Part shown: positions 1 through 9,941 of the stretch, piece by piece
Position numbering within the stretch: the stretch's first letter is position 1
Layout of the letters: each line of letters opens with the position of its first letter
NCBI RefSeq assembly: GCF_022829685.1
Contig: NZ_JAKSYE010000086.1
Span: 62,001-126,000, forward strand
DNA length: 64,000 bases
Direction: 5' to 3'
Source: Methylobacterium sp. E-045
Lineage (GTDB): Bacteria > Pseudomonadota > Alphaproteobacteria > Rhizobiales > Beijerinckiaceae
Translations under genes and position numbers: made by a program
Notes under the pieces: generated by a model
The model's input: the letters and a program-made list of their open reading frames with translations, nothing else
Told to the model about the DNA's origin: nothing
Database searches by the model: none

Positions 1-1
1 G

Positions 2-124
2 GGCTTTGCCGAAGAATGCGGGCGACAGGCTCGGGTCGTAGCGGCGGCAGATGCGGCCGATCGGGAGCTGGATGCCTTCATGGAGGCGGCGCTTCTCGAT
101 ATGCTCCCTGAGCGCGAGGCATGA
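2..124 (+). CDS. Antitoxin of a MazEF-type pair, C-terminal part (5' end outside window)
   Basis: An open frame enters from the left edge and ends in a TGA that overlaps the ATG of the next gene by four bases (ATGA). The visible 40 residues are charged and helical, ending in LLDMLPEREA. This resembles the C-terminus of the short DUF3018/MazE-like antitoxins that precede MazF in Methylobacterium and relatives. In such systems the antitoxin binds and neutralises the toxin and represses the operon. The family call rests mainly on position before a MazF toxin and on the stop-start overlap, because the N-terminal DNA-binding part is not in the window. Confidence 0.6.
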   Translation, partial: GFAEECGRQARVVAAADAADRELDAFMEAALLDMLPEREA

Positions 125-444
125 AGCGGGGCGATCTCGTCACCATCGCCATGCCCGGCGATTTCGGCAAACCCCGTCCAGCACTCATCATCCAATCGGA
201 CGCGTTCATTGAGACCGGCACGGTCACGGTGCTGCTGATTTCCGGGACGCTGGCCGAGGCTCACCTGATCCGCACGACCATCGAGCCGAGTGAGGCCAAT
301 GGCTTGAAGAAGCGCTCACAGGTCATGGTGGACAAGGCCATGTCGGTGAAGCGTGAGGAGATCGGGGCACGGATCGGGCAGCTCGATACAGAGACGATGC
401 TGGCGGTGACGCGGGCGCTGGCCGTGTTCTTGGCAATCGCCTGA
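121..444 (+). CDS. mazF: MazF/PemK-type mRNA interferase toxin
   Basis: This 107-residue protein begins MKRGDLVTIAMPGDFGKPRP, the usual opening of the MazF/PemK fold: a beta strand, then the KPRPA loop. The length is normal for the family. MazF toxins are sequence-specific endoribonucleases that stop translation when the antitoxin is lost. The start overlaps the antitoxin stop as ATGA, so the two are translationally coupled. The RNA sequence it cleaves cannot be deduced. It sits next to ordinary chromosomal genes, so it may be a stable chromosomal module. Confidence 0.88.
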   Translation: MKRGDLVTIAMPGDFGKPRPALIIQSDAFIETGTVTVLLISGTLAEAHLIRTTIEPSEANGLKKRSQVMVDKAMSVKREEIGARIGQLDTETMLAVTRALAVFLAIA

Positions 445-504
445 GGGCGGATCGCCGCTGAGGCGATCGCACGAGGCCGATGAGAGACCGTCCGGGATCG
501 GCGG

Positions 505-1089
505 CTACGACTTCAGCACCGGATCCGAAATGTCGCCGCCGCCGCGCCGGGCGAGGTAGGCGGGCTGGAACAGGCACATCCGCACCGCGTCGCGGTACTT
601 GCCGTTGACGAAGAACTCGTCCTTGAGGATGCCCTCGGGCTCGAAGCCGCAGCGCTCGTAGATGCGCACGGCGCGGGCATTGTCCTTGTCCACATGCAGG
701 TAGAGCTTGTGGATATTGAGGACGCTGAAGGCGTAGTCCATGGCGATCCGGGTGGCGCGCGGGGCGTAGCCCTGGCCCTGGAAGGCCGGATGGATCGCGA
801 TCTGGAACTCGCAGCGCCGGTGCAGGTGGTTGATCTCCACGAGCTCGACGAGACCGGCCGGCTCGCCGTCCGCATTGGCGATGATGAAGCGCCGCTCGGT
901 CTGGTTGTGGATGTTGCGCTCGTAGAGCTGCGCCAGTTCGGCGAAGGACTCGTAGGCCTCCTCGAACCAGTAGCGCATGATGCTGTCGTTGTTGTTGAGC
1001 TGATGCACGAACATCAGGTCTTCGCGCTCCAGCGGTCGGAGCTTCACCGGGCCGTCGGCGGCGATGGTGCGGGGAGCGAACTTGCTCAT
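505..1089 (-). CDS. speG: Spermidine N1-acetyltransferase (GNAT family)
   Basis: The 194-residue protein matches the SpeG pattern along its length: [10 protein letters not shown] near residue 15, [10 protein letters not shown] near 38, [20 protein letters not shown], then the acetyl-CoA loop [10 protein letters not shown] and the C-terminal [14 protein letters not shown]. SpeG acetylates spermidine and spermine with acetyl-CoA, relieving polyamine toxicity. It lies 10 bp downstream of argE on the same strand, so the two probably share a transcript that links ornithine production with polyamine control. The C-terminal tail is a few residues longer than in the E. coli protein as I recall it. 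Confidence 0.9.
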   Translation of the reverse strand: MSKFAPRTIAADGPVKLRPLEREDLMFVHQLNNNDSIMRYWFEEAYESFAELAQLYERNIHNQTERRFIIANADGEPAGLVELVEINHLHRRCEFQIAIHPAFQGQGYAPRATRIAMDYAFSVLNIHKLYLHVDKDNARAVRIYERCGFEPEGILKDEFFVNGKYRDAVRMCLFQPAYLARRGGGDISDPVLKS

Positions 1090-1099
1090 GGTTTGAGGC

Positions 1100-2272
1100 T
1101 CATGGGGTCACGCATTCCGTGATGAGACGGCGCATGAACGCCTCGCCGGCCTCGAGGGCGGCGAGGGTGATGTACTCGTCGGGCTGGTGGGCCTGGTCGA
1201 TGGAGCCGGGTCCGCAGACCACGGTGGGGATGCCCGCCACCTGGAATCGCCCGGCCTCGGTGGCGTAGGGCACGGAGATGGTGTGGTTGCGCCCCGCCAC
1301 CCGCAGGGTCAGGCGCTCGGCCTCGGAACCCGGCTCGGGGGCGAGGCCCGGCACCGCCACCTCCTCGATGGTCTCGATCCGCCCGTAATCGCCGTAGCGG
1401 TTGAGCCGCCCCGTCAGCACCGCCTCGACCTTGGCCGCGAACAGGCCTGGGATCTCGCCCAGGTCGAGATCGGGCAGGCCGCGAAACTCCCAGTGGAAGG
1501 TGCAGATCTTGGGCAGGATGTTGCGCGCCGTGCCGCCGGAGATCGTGCCCACATGGACGGTGGTGGAGGGCGGGTCGAAGCGGCCGGACGCGTCGCCCCG
1601 CTCAATCATCACGTCGGCGATGCGGTTCAATTCGGAGACGAGCTCGGCCGCGGCCATCACCGCGTTGGCGCCGAGCATGGGCTTGGCCGAATGCGCCTCG
1701 TGACCGTGGACGGTGGTGAAATAGGTCACGATGCTTTTGTGGGCGTCGGCGACGTCGAGATCGGTGGGCTCGCCCACGATCACCGCACCCGGCCGGGGCA
1801 GATCCTTGCCGAACCGGGCGATGGTGTCGGCCACACCCAGGCAGGTGGTCTCTTCGTCATAGGAGAGCAGGATGTGGATCGGGCGCTTGAGGTCGGCGGC
1901 GAGCATGTCCGGCACGGCGGCGAGCGCCAGGGCGCAGAACCCCTTCATGTCGACGGAGCCGCGTCCATAGGCGCGCCCGTCCGCGATCCGCAGGGTGAAG
2001 GGGTCGCTGGTCCAGGCCTGGCCCGTCACCGGCACCACGTCGGTATGGCCGGAGAGGACGACGCCGCCATCCACCATCGGGCCGATCGTGGCGAAGATCG
2101 CCGCCTTGTCGCCCGCGGCGTTGGGGATGCGCACATGGCTGACGCCCCAGCCGTCGAGATAGGCACAGACGCTGTCGATCAGCGCGAGGTTGGAGCGCGA
2201 GCTCTCCGTGTCGAAGGCGACGAGGCGCGCCAGCAGGTCGAGCGTGCTCAACCGCTCTCCGCCACGGGACAT
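1100..2272 (-). CDS. argE: Acetylornithine deacetylase (M20 metallopeptidase family)
   Basis: Metal-site motifs of the M20 family are in order: [30 protein letters not shown] and [14 protein letters not shown]. The spacing fits ArgE, which hydrolyses N-acetylornithine to ornithine in arginine biosynthesis. The ATG at 2272 was chosen because the peptide from [14 protein letters not shown] aligns with the usual start; the frame stays open to 2317 without recognisable sequence. argD and argF lie a few kb away on the same strand but are not contiguous. Succinyl-diaminopimelate desuccinylase is the main alternative and fits less well. Confidence 0.87.
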   Translation of the reverse strand: MSRGGERLSTLDLLARLVAFDTESSRSNLALIDSVCAYLDGWGVSHVRIPNAAGDKAAIFATIGPMVDGGVVLSGHTDVVPVTGQAWTSDPFTLRIADGRAYGRGSVDMKGFCALALAAVPDMLAADLKRPIHILLSYDEETTCLGVADTIARFGKDLPRPGAVIVGEPTDLDVADAHKSIVTYFTTVHGHEAHSAKPMLGANAVMAAAELVSELNRIADVMIERGDASGRFDPPSTTVHVGTISGGTARNILPKICTFHWEFRGLPDLDLGEIPGLFAAKVEAVLTGRLNRYGDYGRIETIEEVAVPGLAPEPGSEAERLTLRVAGRNHTISVPYATEAGRFQVAGIPTVVCGPGSIDQAHQPDEYITLAALEAGEAFMRRLITECVTP

Positions 2273-2379
2273 CGGCCTAAGCAGGTTTCGCAAAAGTGGC
2301 CCCCGGATCTGCGGCAAACACCTGCGTCAGAGCAGAAACCCAAGCAGGGTGAAGCGTTGGCCCGCCAACGTGAACCCGC

Positions 2380-2772
2380 TCAGTGGACGCTGCGGCGGAC
2401 GTGCGGCGAATCGAGGGAGAAGGCGGGGATCTCGGCCTCGAAGCTCTCGCCGGCGGTGGTCGACATGGTGTAACTGCCGGCCATCAATCCGTCGGGCGTG
2501 GTGAGCGGGCAGCCGCTCGTGTAGCTGAACGACTCGCCCGGGCCGAGCACCGGCTGCTTGCCGACGACGCCGGCACCGCGCACCTCCTGGGTCTCGCCTC
2601 GGCCATCGACGATGCGCCAGTGGCGCGAGCGCAGCTGCACCTGCTCGGAACCGTTGTTCACGATCTCGACCGTGTAGGCGAAGAAGTAGCGGCTCTCGTC
2701 GGGCGAGGATTCCTCTTCGACGAAGCGGGGCTGGACGGTCACGCTGATGCCGCGCGTCTGGGCCTTGTACAT
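2380..2772 (-). CDS. apaG: ApaG protein (Co2+/Mg2+ efflux-associated, FN3-like fold)
   Basis: The 130-residue length is exactly that of ApaG. The motifs [42 protein letters not shown] and the C-terminal MAGSYTM are diagnostic. ApaG is a small beta-sandwich protein linked genetically to cobalt/magnesium resistance; its biochemical role is unsettled. The ATG at 2772 was preferred over an in-frame TTG three codons upstream because it gives the standard MYKAxT-type N-terminus. It reads toward argE with a gap of about 100 bp. Confidence 0.92.
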   Translation of the reverse strand: MYKAQTRGISVTVQPRFVEEESSPDESRYFFAYTVEIVNNGSEQVQLRSRHWRIVDGRGETQEVRGAGVVGKQPVLGPGESFSYTSGCPLTTPDGLMAGSYTMSTTAGESFEAEIPAFSLDSPHVRRSVH

Positions 2773-2904
2773 CGCCTTCAAAGCCTCCCGTACCGTCGCC
2801 CACCGATAAGCGACATAGCCTTTTCGCCGTGGTACGTCCCGGGCGAAATCGCGTCAATCGTGCTGAATGCTGGGCTGCCCGCCCCAATCGGAAGGTCGTG
2901 CCCC

Positions 2905-3321
2905 GTGGTCGAGGAGACCGTCTCGCCCCTGCCCGCTCCGTTTCCGAGCCGGGCCGTCCTCGCCAGCCTCGCCATCGCTGTCCTGGCCGCCGCCTTCGCC
3001 TGGAGCGCGCCGGAGCGGAACGGCTGGGCCGCCCTCGCCCTGGGGGGAGCGCTGGTGCTCGACGGCTTCGCGCTGCTGGCGGGCGCGCTCCTGGCCCGGC
3101 GCGGCCCGGCGCCCCGGATCGCCGGTCTGCCCTCCGTGGTCCTGGCCTTCGGTCCGGCGGCGGGACTTGGTGCCGTGCTCTTCGCCGTGGCGCTCCTGAT
3201 CCGGCCCGCCTGGTTTCCCCCCGTGGCGAGTGCGCTGGCGGGGCTGATCGCCATGGGCGCCATCGCCCGCCTCGTCGTCGCCTGGATCGTGTTGCGGGCG
3301 GGGCGGGAGGACGAGGCTTAA
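2905..3321 (+). CDS. Hypothetical four-helix membrane protein
   Basis: From a GTG at 2905 this frame encodes about 138 residues, almost all in four hydrophobic segments of 17-25 residues (around residues 15-32, 38-60, 68-95 and 103-125), separated by short Arg/Pro turns. I do not recognise the family. The protein ends GREDEA, a normal soluble tail. It is divergent from apaG. The start is uncertain: the frame is open far upstream, and another GTG lies near 2860. Function unknown. Confidence 0.6.
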   Translation: MVEETVSPLPAPFPSRAVLASLAIAVLAAAFAWSAPERNGWAALALGGALVLDGFALLAGALLARRGPAPRIAGLPSVVLAFGPAAGLGAVLFAVALLIRPAWFPPVASALAGLIAMGAIARLVVAWIVLRAGREDEA

Positions 3322-3423
3322 CGGCCCCTTCAGCGATCCGTAGGATGGTGCGCCGGATCATGCGGCGTTTCCTGGTCCCCAGCCGGGGAAGGCGGCCGAG
3401 TGCGGAGCGGGCGACGCGAGACC

Positions 3424-4554
3424 ATGCCGGATACCAAGCAGGACACGGCGCCGACGAGCCCGCCCCCTTCCCTCGGCGAGAAGGCCGGGGGTATTCTGGC
3501 GGCGCAAGGGATCCAGGCCCTGCATGCGGCCGGCGCGATCCTCCCCGAAACCCCCTTCGCGGCCGATCAGGTCCAGCCGGCGAGCCTCGACCTGCGCCTG
3601 GGTTCCCGCGCCTTCCGGGTGCGCACGAGCTTCCTGCCCGGTGCGCGGCCGGTCTCGGCCTGTATCGAGGCCTTCGCCCTCCATGAGATCGACCTCACCG
3701 CCGGCGCGGTGCTGGAGACCGGCTGCGTCTACATCGCTGAATTGCAGGAGACCCTGGCCCTTCCGGCGGACGTGGCCGCCAGCGCCAACCCGAAAAGCTC
3801 CACCGGCCGCATCGACGTGTTCACCCGCGTCATCACCGACCGGGGCCAGGCCTTCGACCAGGTGGAGGCCGGCTATAGCGGCCGGCTCTATGCCGAGATC
3901 TCGCCGCGCACCTTTCCGGTCCGCGTCCGCACCGGCTCGCGCCTGTCGCAGATCCGGTTCCGTCGCGGCGAGCCGCGCCTTACGGACGCCGAACTCGCCG
4001 CGCTTCATGCGGCCTCGCCGCTCGTCGCCTCCGCCGCCCCGTCCTTCCAGGGCGGCATCGCCGTCTCGGTGGATCTCGCCGGCTTCGAAGGGCTGATCGG
4101 CTACCGCGCCAAGCGCCATACCGGCCTCGTCGATGTGGACGCGCCGGGCCGGCACCGCACCGCGGATTTCTGGGAGCCGCTGCCCGCCGACGGCTCGGGC
4201 GCACTGATCCTCGATCCCGGCCAGTTCTATATCCTCGCCTCCAAGGAGGCCGTGCAGGTGCCGCCCGATTTCGCCGCCGAGATGGTGCCGTTCGATCCGC
4301 TGGTGGGTGAGTTCCGGGTCCATTACGCCGGCTTCTTCGACCCCGGCTTCGGTTTCGCCGCGGCGGGAGGCGCAGGCGCGCGGGCGGTGCTCGAAGTGCG
4401 TTCGCGGGACGTGCCGTTCCTGCTGGAGGACGGCCAGATCGTTGGCCGCCTCGTCTACGAGCGCATGGCCGAGCGCCCCGCCGCCCTCTACGGCGCCGAT
4501 GCCGGCTCGAACTACCAGGCGCAGGGCCTGAAACTGTCGAAGCACTTCGCCTGA
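3424..4554 (+). CDS. dcd: 2'-deoxycytidine 5'-triphosphate deaminase, long (two-domain) form
   Basis: The protein is 376 residues, about twice the length of E. coli Dcd, as in the long alphaproteobacterial form. The N-terminal half carries QPASLDLRLGSRAF, NPKSSTGRIDVFTRV and YSGRLYAEISPRTF, the dCTP deaminase/dUTPase-fold signatures. The second half repeats the fold (KRHTGLVDVDAPGRH, GQFYILASKEAVQVP). The expected role is dCTP to dUTP conversion, supplying dUMP for thymidylate synthesis. The ATG at 3424 was chosen over the upstream open frame. The second domain may be structural rather than catalytic; that is inference. Confidence 0.85.
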   Translation: MPDTKQDTAPTSPPPSLGEKAGGILAAQGIQALHAAGAILPETPFAADQVQPASLDLRLGSRAFRVRTSFLPGARPVSACIEAFALHEIDLTAGAVLETGCVYIAELQETLALPADVAASANPKSSTGRIDVFTRVITDRGQAFDQVEAGYSGRLYAEISPRTFPVRVRTGSRLSQIRFRRGEPRLTDAELAALHAASPLVASAAPSFQGGIAVSVDLAGFEGLIGYRAKRHTGLVDVDAPGRHRTADFWEPLPADGSGALILDPGQFYILASKEAVQVPPDFAAEMVPFDPLVGEFRVHYAGFFDPGFGFAAAGGAGARAVLEVRSRDVPFLLEDGQIVGRLVYERMAERPAALYGADAGSNYQAQGLKLSKHFA

Positions 4555-4567
4555 GATCGAAGGCGCC

Positions 4568-5566
4568 CTACTGCGCCGAATCGCTCTCCGCCTCGGCCGG
4601 GTCGATGTCGTAGCGCCGCGAGCAGAACTCGCAGGTGATGCCGATGCGGCCGTCCTCGGCGACCATGTCCCGGCGTTCCTGCGGCGAGAACGAGCGGATC
4701 ATCCCCATGACGCGCTCGGGCGAGCAGCGGCAGCGCTCGTGGACGGCCTGCGCCTCGAACACCCGCACGCCGCGCTCGTGGAAGAGCCGGTAGAGCAGGC
4801 GCTCGGAGGAGACCTCCGGATCGACCAGTTCGTGGTCCTCCACCGTGTTGACGAGGCTGCGCGCCTCGACCCAGGCATCGTCCTCCGGTGCCGCGCCCGC
4901 ATCGAAATGGGCGTGGCCCTCGGGGATGTCGCCGGGGGGGAGGTCGGCGAGTCGGGCGCGGTCGATGGATTGCGGCAGGAACTGGATCATCAGGCCGCCG
5001 GCGCGGTAGGTCTTGGCGCCGCCCGCGAACTGCTCGGCCACCGCGAGGCGGACCTGGGTGGGGATCTGCTCTGACTGGCGGAAATACTGATGGGCCGCCT
5101 CTTCCAGGCTCTGGCCCTCCAGGGCCACCACGCCCTGGTAGCGGCTGAAATCGTTGCCCTGGTCGATGGTCATGGCGAGATGCCCCTGCCCGATCAGGTC
5201 GGCATCCCTGAGAGGGGCGCTCCCCAGAGCTTCGATCCGCGCGGCGTCGAAGCGCGCCGTGGCGCGCAGGCGGTCGGGCGCCTCGAAATCCACCACGATC
5301 ATCTCCACCGGGCCGTCGGTCTTGGTCTGGAGCTGGAACCGGCCCTCGAACTTCAGGGACGAGCCGAGCAGCACGGTGAGCGCCGCCGCCTCACCCAGCA
5401 GACGCGCCACCGGGTCGGGATAGCCGTGGCGGCGCAGGATGGTGTCGACGCTGGGGCCGAGCCGGACCACGCGGCCGCGCACATCCAGCGCTTCCACCGA
5501 GAACGGCAGGGCGACGTCGTCGGCACCCTCGATGATCGTGGGGGAAATCTCGTGTCCGGAGGTCAT
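4568..5566 (-). CDS. hslO: Hsp33 redox-activated chaperone
   Basis: The 332-residue protein has the Hsp33 N-terminal domain (LLGEAAALTVLLGSSLKFEG, LQTKTDGPV, and GVVALEGQSLEEAAHQYF). The C-terminal zinc switch is visible as RCRC near residue 278 and CEFC near 311, the CxC and CxxC tetrad that holds zinc when reduced and forms disulfides on oxidation. It is a cytosolic holdase active under oxidative stress. It is longer than the roughly 290 residues usual in enterobacteria, mostly at the termini. It is convergent with the dcd gene, 13 bp apart. Confidence 0.93.
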   Translation of the reverse strand: MTSGHEISPTIIEGADDVALPFSVEALDVRGRVVRLGPSVDTILRRHGYPDPVARLLGEAAALTVLLGSSLKFEGRFQLQTKTDGPVEMIVVDFEAPDRLRATARFDAARIEALGSAPLRDADLIGQGHLAMTIDQGNDFSRYQGVVALEGQSLEEAAHQYFRQSEQIPTQVRLAVAEQFAGGAKTYRAGGLMIQFLPQSIDRARLADLPPGDIPEGHAHFDAGAAPEDDAWVEARSLVNTVEDHELVDPEVSSERLLYRLFHERGVRVFEAQAVHERCRCSPERVMGMIRSFSPQERRDMVAEDGRIGITCEFCSRRYDIDPAEAESDSAQ

Positions 5567-5590
5567 GGCCTCTCCATGTCTCTATTCTCG

Positions 5591-5703
5591 ACCTCATCCT
5601 GAGGTGCCGGAGCGAAGCAAAGGCCTCGAAGGAGCCCGCCAGTCCGCGCGATGGCTGCCGGGGGCCTCCTCCGAGGCGGCTTCGCGTCACCTCAGGATGA
5701 GGT
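5591..5703. repeat. Palindromic intergenic repeat with CCTCATCCTGAGG arms
   Basis: Near-identical inverted arms of 16 bases lie at 5591-5606 (ACCTCATCCTGAGGTG) and 5688-5703, enclosing about 80 bases that are themselves partly complementary. Arms of this type are widespread between genes in Methylobacterium and related Hyphomicrobiales as small dispersed elements. Transcribed, it would form a long hairpin after argF. The rest of the 367-base gap between hslO and argF (5567-5933) shows no gene I can support. Confidence 0.75.
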
Positions 5704-5933
5704 CGCGCGGGGGGCGAGCAACGCTGCGAGGATCGCGATCCTCGGCATCCACGAGCCGGACGTTCAACCGCCGATCGTGCATCTGGACCCCGATATAGAC
5801 ACGGGGCCGCCATTTCGCATGGCCTTCGGCCCTGGTCGCACGCGACCTCCGCCACCGGCGCATGTGGCCAATCCCGGTCGGGTGCGTCGCGAACGTCGTC
5901 CGCGCGTCGAGGCAAGCGCGTCCGGACCGGGCC

Positions 5934-6902
5934 TCACGCCCCCAGGCACCAGGCCAGAATGCCCTTCTGCGCATGAAGCCGGTTCTCGGCCTCGTCGAAC
6001 ACCACCGAGCGCGGGCCGTCCATGATCTCGGCGGTCACCTCCTCGCCGCGATGGGCGGGAAGGCAATGCATGAAGATCGCGTCGTCCTTGGCCGCCGCCA
6101 TCAGCTTGGCGTTGACCTGATAGGGCGACAGCAGGTTGTGACGGTAATGCTCGTCGTCGTCGCCCATGGAGACCCAGCAGTCGGTGACGACGGCATCCGC
6201 TCCGTCCACCGCCTCGAAGGCGTCAGTGGTGACGTTGATGCGCGCGCCCTCGGCCCTCGCCCAGGCGAGCAGGGCCGGCGGGGCGGAGAGTTCGACGGGG
6301 GCGGCGATGTTGAGGGTGAAGTCGAACCGTGCCGCCGCGTGGACCCAGGAGGCCAGCACGTTGTTGGCGTCCCCCGACCAGGCGATGGTGCGTCCCTGGA
6401 TCGGCCCCCGATGCTCCTCGAAGGTCAGCACGTCGGCCATGATCTGGCAGGGATGCGAGACCTTGGTCAGGGCGTTGATCACCGGCACGTCGGCATAGTC
6501 GGCCAGTTCCAGCATCGTGTCGTGGTCGAGGATGCGGATCATGATCGCGTCGATGTAGCGCGACAGCACGCGGGCCGTGTCGCCCACGGTCTCGCCCCGG
6601 CCGAGCTGCATCTCGCTGCCCGTCAGCATCAGGGTCTCGCCGCCGAGCTCGCGCATGGCGACGTCGAAGGAGACGCGGGTGCGGGTGGAGGGCCGGTCGA
6701 ACACCATTGCCAGCATCTTGCCCGTCAGCGGGCGCTCGGCGGCGATCTCGCCCTTGCGGCGACGGCCCTTCATCGCGGCCGCGGAGGTCAGGACGGCACG
6801 CAGATCCTCGCCGGAGAAATCCTTCAGGTCGAGGAAGTGGCGGGGCCTGGCGGCGGTCCCGTTGGTCTGGGGAATCATCAGCTCGTTCTTCGTGTTGGGC
6901 AT
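5934..6902 (-). CDS. argF: Ornithine carbamoyltransferase
   Basis: The 322-residue protein carries the carbamoyl-phosphate motif FDRPSTRTR, the ornithine-binding segment [24 protein letters not shown] and the catalytic [10 protein letters not shown]. These identify OTCase, which makes citrulline from ornithine and carbamoyl phosphate. The ATG at 6902 (MPNTKNELM) follows argD by 50 bp on the same strand, so argD-argF form one operon. An internal ATG eight codons later is possible. All catalytic motifs are intact. Confidence 0.95.
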   Translation of the reverse strand: MPNTKNELMIPQTNGTAARPRHFLDLKDFSGEDLRAVLTSAAAMKGRRRKGEIAAERPLTGKMLAMVFDRPSTRTRVSFDVAMRELGGETLMLTGSEMQLGRGETVGDTARVLSRYIDAIMIRILDHDTMLELADYADVPVINALTKVSHPCQIMADVLTFEEHRGPIQGRTIAWSGDANNVLASWVHAAARFDFTLNIAAPVELSAPPALLAWARAEGARINVTTDAFEAVDGADAVVTDCWVSMGDDDEHYRHNLLSPYQVNAKLMAAAKDDAIFMHCLPAHRGEEVTAEIMDGPRSVVFDEAENRLHAQKGILAWCLGA

Positions 6903-6952
6903 ATCGGTCGTGCGGGCGTCGCGGTCCGGCGACGAAGCCGGACGGCCATGCG

Positions 6953-8146
6953 TTACTCCGCGGCTCCGCGCATCTGCGAACCGAGTCGTCCGGCCGTGGC
7001 GTCGAGGCGCTCCACCGCCTCGGCCACGTCCGCCTCGGAGACGATCAACGGCGGCAAGAGTCGGACCACGTTGTCGCCGGCGGGAATCACCAGCAGGCGC
7101 TCGTCGCGCGCCGCCGCGGTGAAGGCGGTGTTGGGCACGTCGAGCTTGAGCCCGAGGATGAGGCCGGTGCCGCGAATCTCCGTGATCACGCCCGGATGCC
7201 GGTCGATGACCGCGCCGAGCCGCTGCTTGAGGAGCAGGCCCATGCGCAGGACATGGTCGAGGAAGCCGTCGGCGAGCACCACGTCGAGGACGGCGTTGCC
7301 CACCGCCATGGCGAGCGGGTTGCCGCCGAAGGTGGTGCCGTGGCTCCCCGCCGTCATGCCGCGGGCGGCCTCCGCCGTGGCGAGGCAGACGCCGAGGGGG
7401 AAGCCGCCGCCGATGCCCTTGGCCGCGCTCATGATGTCGGGGGTGACGCCCGCCCATTCATGGGCGAACAGGCGGCCGGTGCGGCCGACGCCGGTCTGGA
7501 CCTCGTCCATGATCAGGAGCAGGCCGTGCTCGTCGCAGAGGGCCCGCAGGCCGCGCAGCATCTCGGTGGGCACCGTGCGGATGCCGCCCTCGCCCTGGAT
7601 CGGCTCGATCATCAGAGCGGCCGTCTCCGGGCCGATCGCCGCCACCAGCGCGTCGTGATCGCCGAAGGGCACCTGGTCGAACCCGTCCACCTTCGGGCCG
7701 AAACCGTCGATGTACTTCTGCTGCCCGCCCGCCGCGATGGTGGCTAGCGTCCGCCCGTGGAACGCGCCCTCGAAGGTGATGATGCGGAAGCGCTCCGGAT
7801 GTCCGCCCGCCGCGTGGTACTTGCGCGCCATCTTGATGGCGGCCTCGTTGGCCTCCGCCCCGGAATTGGCGAAGAACGCCACGTCCGCGAAGGTCGCGTC
7901 CACGAGCCGCCGGCCGAGGCGCTCGCCCTCGGGGATCTCGAACAGGTTCGAGGTGTGCCACAGCTTCTGCGCCTGGGTGGTCAGGGCCTCCACGAGGTGC
8001 GGATGGGCGTGGCCGAGGGCGTTCACGGCGATGCCGGCGCCGAAATCGAGATATCGCTCGCCGTCGTGCGTCACGAGCCAGGCGCCCTCTCCGCGCTCGA
8101 AGGCGATCGGAGCCCGGGCGTAGGTCGGCAGAAGGGCGGATGTCAC
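6953..8146 (-). CDS. argD: Acetylornithine aminotransferase (class III PLP enzyme)
   Basis: The 397-residue protein shows the class III aminotransferase landmarks: [18 protein letters not shown] (cofactor phosphate binding), [26 protein letters not shown] and the PLP lysine in [13 protein letters not shown]. It converts N-acetylglutamate semialdehyde to N-acetylornithine, and often acts also on succinyldiaminopimelate. The start is GTG at 8146, giving [20 protein letters not shown], the usual N-terminus. It is first gene of the argD-argF operon, behind the promoter at 8238-8265. Confidence 0.95.
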   Translation of the reverse strand: MTSALLPTYARAPIAFERGEGAWLVTHDGERYLDFGAGIAVNALGHAHPHLVEALTTQAQKLWHTSNLFEIPEGERLGRRLVDATFADVAFFANSGAEANEAAIKMARKYHAAGGHPERFRIITFEGAFHGRTLATIAAGGQQKYIDGFGPKVDGFDQVPFGDHDALVAAIGPETAALMIEPIQGEGGIRTVPTEMLRGLRALCDEHGLLLIMDEVQTGVGRTGRLFAHEWAGVTPDIMSAAKGIGGGFPLGVCLATAEAARGMTAGSHGTTFGGNPLAMAVGNAVLDVVLADGFLDHVLRMGLLLKQRLGAVIDRHPGVITEIRGTGLILGLKLDVPNTAFTAAARDERLLVIPAGDNVVRLLPPLIVSEADVAEAVERLDATAGRLGSQMRGAAE

Positions 8147-8237
8147 GATCCCGACTTCCCATCGTCAAAGCGGACACGCGGACGTGCCGCGGCACCAAAT
8201 GAAAGTGCCGCCTCGAAACCGGGCGGCACCGCTGCGA

Positions 8238-8265
8238 TTACTAGAGAATTGGCCGGTTCTGTCAA
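8238..8265 (-). promoter_or_regulatory. Promoter of the argD-argF operon
   Basis: On the minus strand a perfect TTGACA (8260-8265) is followed after 16 bases by TAGTAA (8238-8243), about 90 bases before the argD start. It is embedded in an imperfect repeat of GGCCGG and CGGCC. No ArgR box was identified. The remainder of the 344-base divergent gap (8147-8490) between argD and the RidA gene shows no further gene. Confidence 0.6.
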
Positions 8266-8490
8266 TGATCGGCCGGGTTCACAGGCCTGACATGCCTGAG
8301 GGTTAAGCTGTGCTGCAGGGCGGTCTCCGGCTGTCGCACGACGGCCATGGCCGGCACGGCCGGGAGCTTGCGCGGCTCGGAGCAAGTGTGCTCTGTCCCG
8401 CCCCGGCGGGCATGACCCCTGGGATGGCATGCCCTGACATCAGGACGCTCGCCTTCAAGGCAGGCACCCCCTCAAGGGAAGGACGGACGG

Positions 8491-8964
8491 ATGAGCACGG
8501 TCAAGGAACGCCTAGATGCCCTCGGCCTGGTGCTGCCGAAGGCCGCGGCGCCGGTCGCGAACTACGTACCCTTCATCCGCACCGGCAATCTGGTGATCAT
8601 CTCCGGCCAGATCTGCTTCGGCGCCGACGGCAAGCTCGCCGACGCCCACAAGGGCAAGCTCGGTGCCGAGATCTCCCCGGAGGCCGGCATCGCCGCCGCC
8701 CGGCTCTGCGCCCTCAACGTGCTGGCGCAGGTGCAGGCGGCCGTGGGCGATCTCGACCACGGCGTTGTGCAATGCCTGCGCCTCGGTGGCTTCATCAATG
8801 CGGTGCCGACCTTCGCCGGCCTCGCCGGGATCATGAACGGAGCTTCCGACCTGATGGTCGAGATCCTGGGCGATCGCGGCCGGCACGCCCGCTCCACCGT
8901 GGGCGTCGCCGAACTGCCCCTCGACGCCGCCGTCGAGGTCGAGGCGATGTTCGAGGTGAAGTGA
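8491..8964 (+). CDS. RidA/YjgF family protein
   Basis: The 157-residue protein belongs to the RidA superfamily: NLVIISGQICFGADGKLA, EAGIAAARLCALNVLAQVQ and the C-terminal ARSTVGVAELPLDAAVEVEA. RidA proper hydrolyses reactive enamine/imine intermediates made by PLP enzymes. This member is of the longer subgroup often annotated simply as RidA-like, so the exact substrate is unknown. The ATG follows the purine-rich stretch GGGAAGGACGG. Its stop overlaps the start of the next gene. Confidence 0.88.
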   Translation: MSTVKERLDALGLVLPKAAAPVANYVPFIRTGNLVIISGQICFGADGKLADAHKGKLGAEISPEAGIAAARLCALNVLAQVQAAVGDLDHGVVQCLRLGGFINAVPTFAGLAGIMNGASDLMVEILGDRGRHARSTVGVAELPLDAAVEVEAMFEVK

Positions 8965-9719
8965 GGGTGGCGCCGAACGCCCCCGCCTGGCTCACCGCGA
9001 CGCCCATCGCCCATCGGGGCCTGCACGACCGGGCCGCCGGCATCCCCGAGAACACCCTGGCGGCGGCGAAAGCCGCCATCGCCGGCGGCTACGCCATCGA
9101 ATGCGACGTGCAGCTCAGCGCCGACGGCGAGGCGATGGTGTTCCACGACGAGGCCCTCGGGCGTCTCACCGGCGCCGTCGCCCTCGTGGCCGAGACGCGG
9201 GCGGACGCCCTCGCAGCGCTCTCCGTCGCCGGCTCGCCGGAGACGATCCCCACCCTGCCCGTCTACCTCGCCGCCATCGCCGGCCGGGTGCCCCTCGTGG
9301 TCGAGGTCAAGTCGCGCTTTACCGGCGATCTGCGCCTGGTCGAACGCGTGGCCGCCATCGTCTCAGGCTATGACGGCCCCGTGGCGGTGAAGTCCTTCGA
9401 CCCGGCCCTGATCGCGGCCTTCGCCGGTCTCGCGCCGGGTATCCCGCGCGGAATCGTCGGCGAGACCGCCCAGGACGATCCGGCCTACGCACTGATGCCG
9501 GAGAGCCTGCGGCGCTCGCTCTCCGACCTGCTGCATCTCGGGGCGAGCCGCCCCGATTTCCTGTCCTGGCGCGTGGACGACCTGCCCTGCGCCGCCACCT
9601 ATCTCTGCCGCCATCTCGGCCGGATGCCGCTGATGACCTGGACGGTGCGCCATCCCGATCAGCGCCAGCGCGCGCAGGAGCATGCCGACCAGATGGTGTT
9701 CGAGGGGTTCCGGCCGTGA
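8961..9719 (+). CDS. Glycerophosphodiester phosphodiesterase family protein
   Basis: The start GTG at 8961 overlaps the previous stop (GTGA), giving 252 residues. GDPD motifs are clear: IAHRGL, ENTLAA, IECDVQLSADGE and MVFHDEAL, supplying the catalytic His pair and the metal-binding Glu/Asp. The TIM-barrel end carries MTWTVRHPDQ. The family cleaves deacylated phospholipids to glycerol-3-phosphate and an alcohol. No signal peptide is seen, so it is probably cytosolic (UgpQ-like). It is coupled to the RidA gene, a pairing I cannot explain functionally. Confidence 0.88.
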   Translation: MRVAPNAPAWLTATPIAHRGLHDRAAGIPENTLAAAKAAIAGGYAIECDVQLSADGEAMVFHDEALGRLTGAVALVAETRADALAALSVAGSPETIPTLPVYLAAIAGRVPLVVEVKSRFTGDLRLVERVAAIVSGYDGPVAVKSFDPALIAAFAGLAPGIPRGIVGETAQDDPAYALMPESLRRSLSDLLHLGASRPDFLSWRVDDLPCAATYLCRHLGRMPLMTWTVRHPDQRQRAQEHADQMVFEGFRP

Positions 9720-9941
9720 GGGCCGGCCTGATGGGAGATTGGACTCCGTTCCGTTGACGGGGGCAATCTTCGTCCTGCTAACCCGGGGCTCCAAATGGCG
9801 TGACAGTCATGGACCCACTTGCGTCATTCCGGGGCCGCGGAGCTGAGGCCCGCAATCCGGGTTCATCAACGTCGTCACCTCACCGAATGCGATGGACGAG
9901 GGCAAGGTGAGTTCCATGCTCATCGGTCCCCACAACGCCGA

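Noticed and set aside
2383..2904. Upstream extension of the membrane-protein frame through apaG
   Set aside because: It overlaps apaG on the other strand and looks like shadow sequence; the hydrophobic protein begins after 2905.
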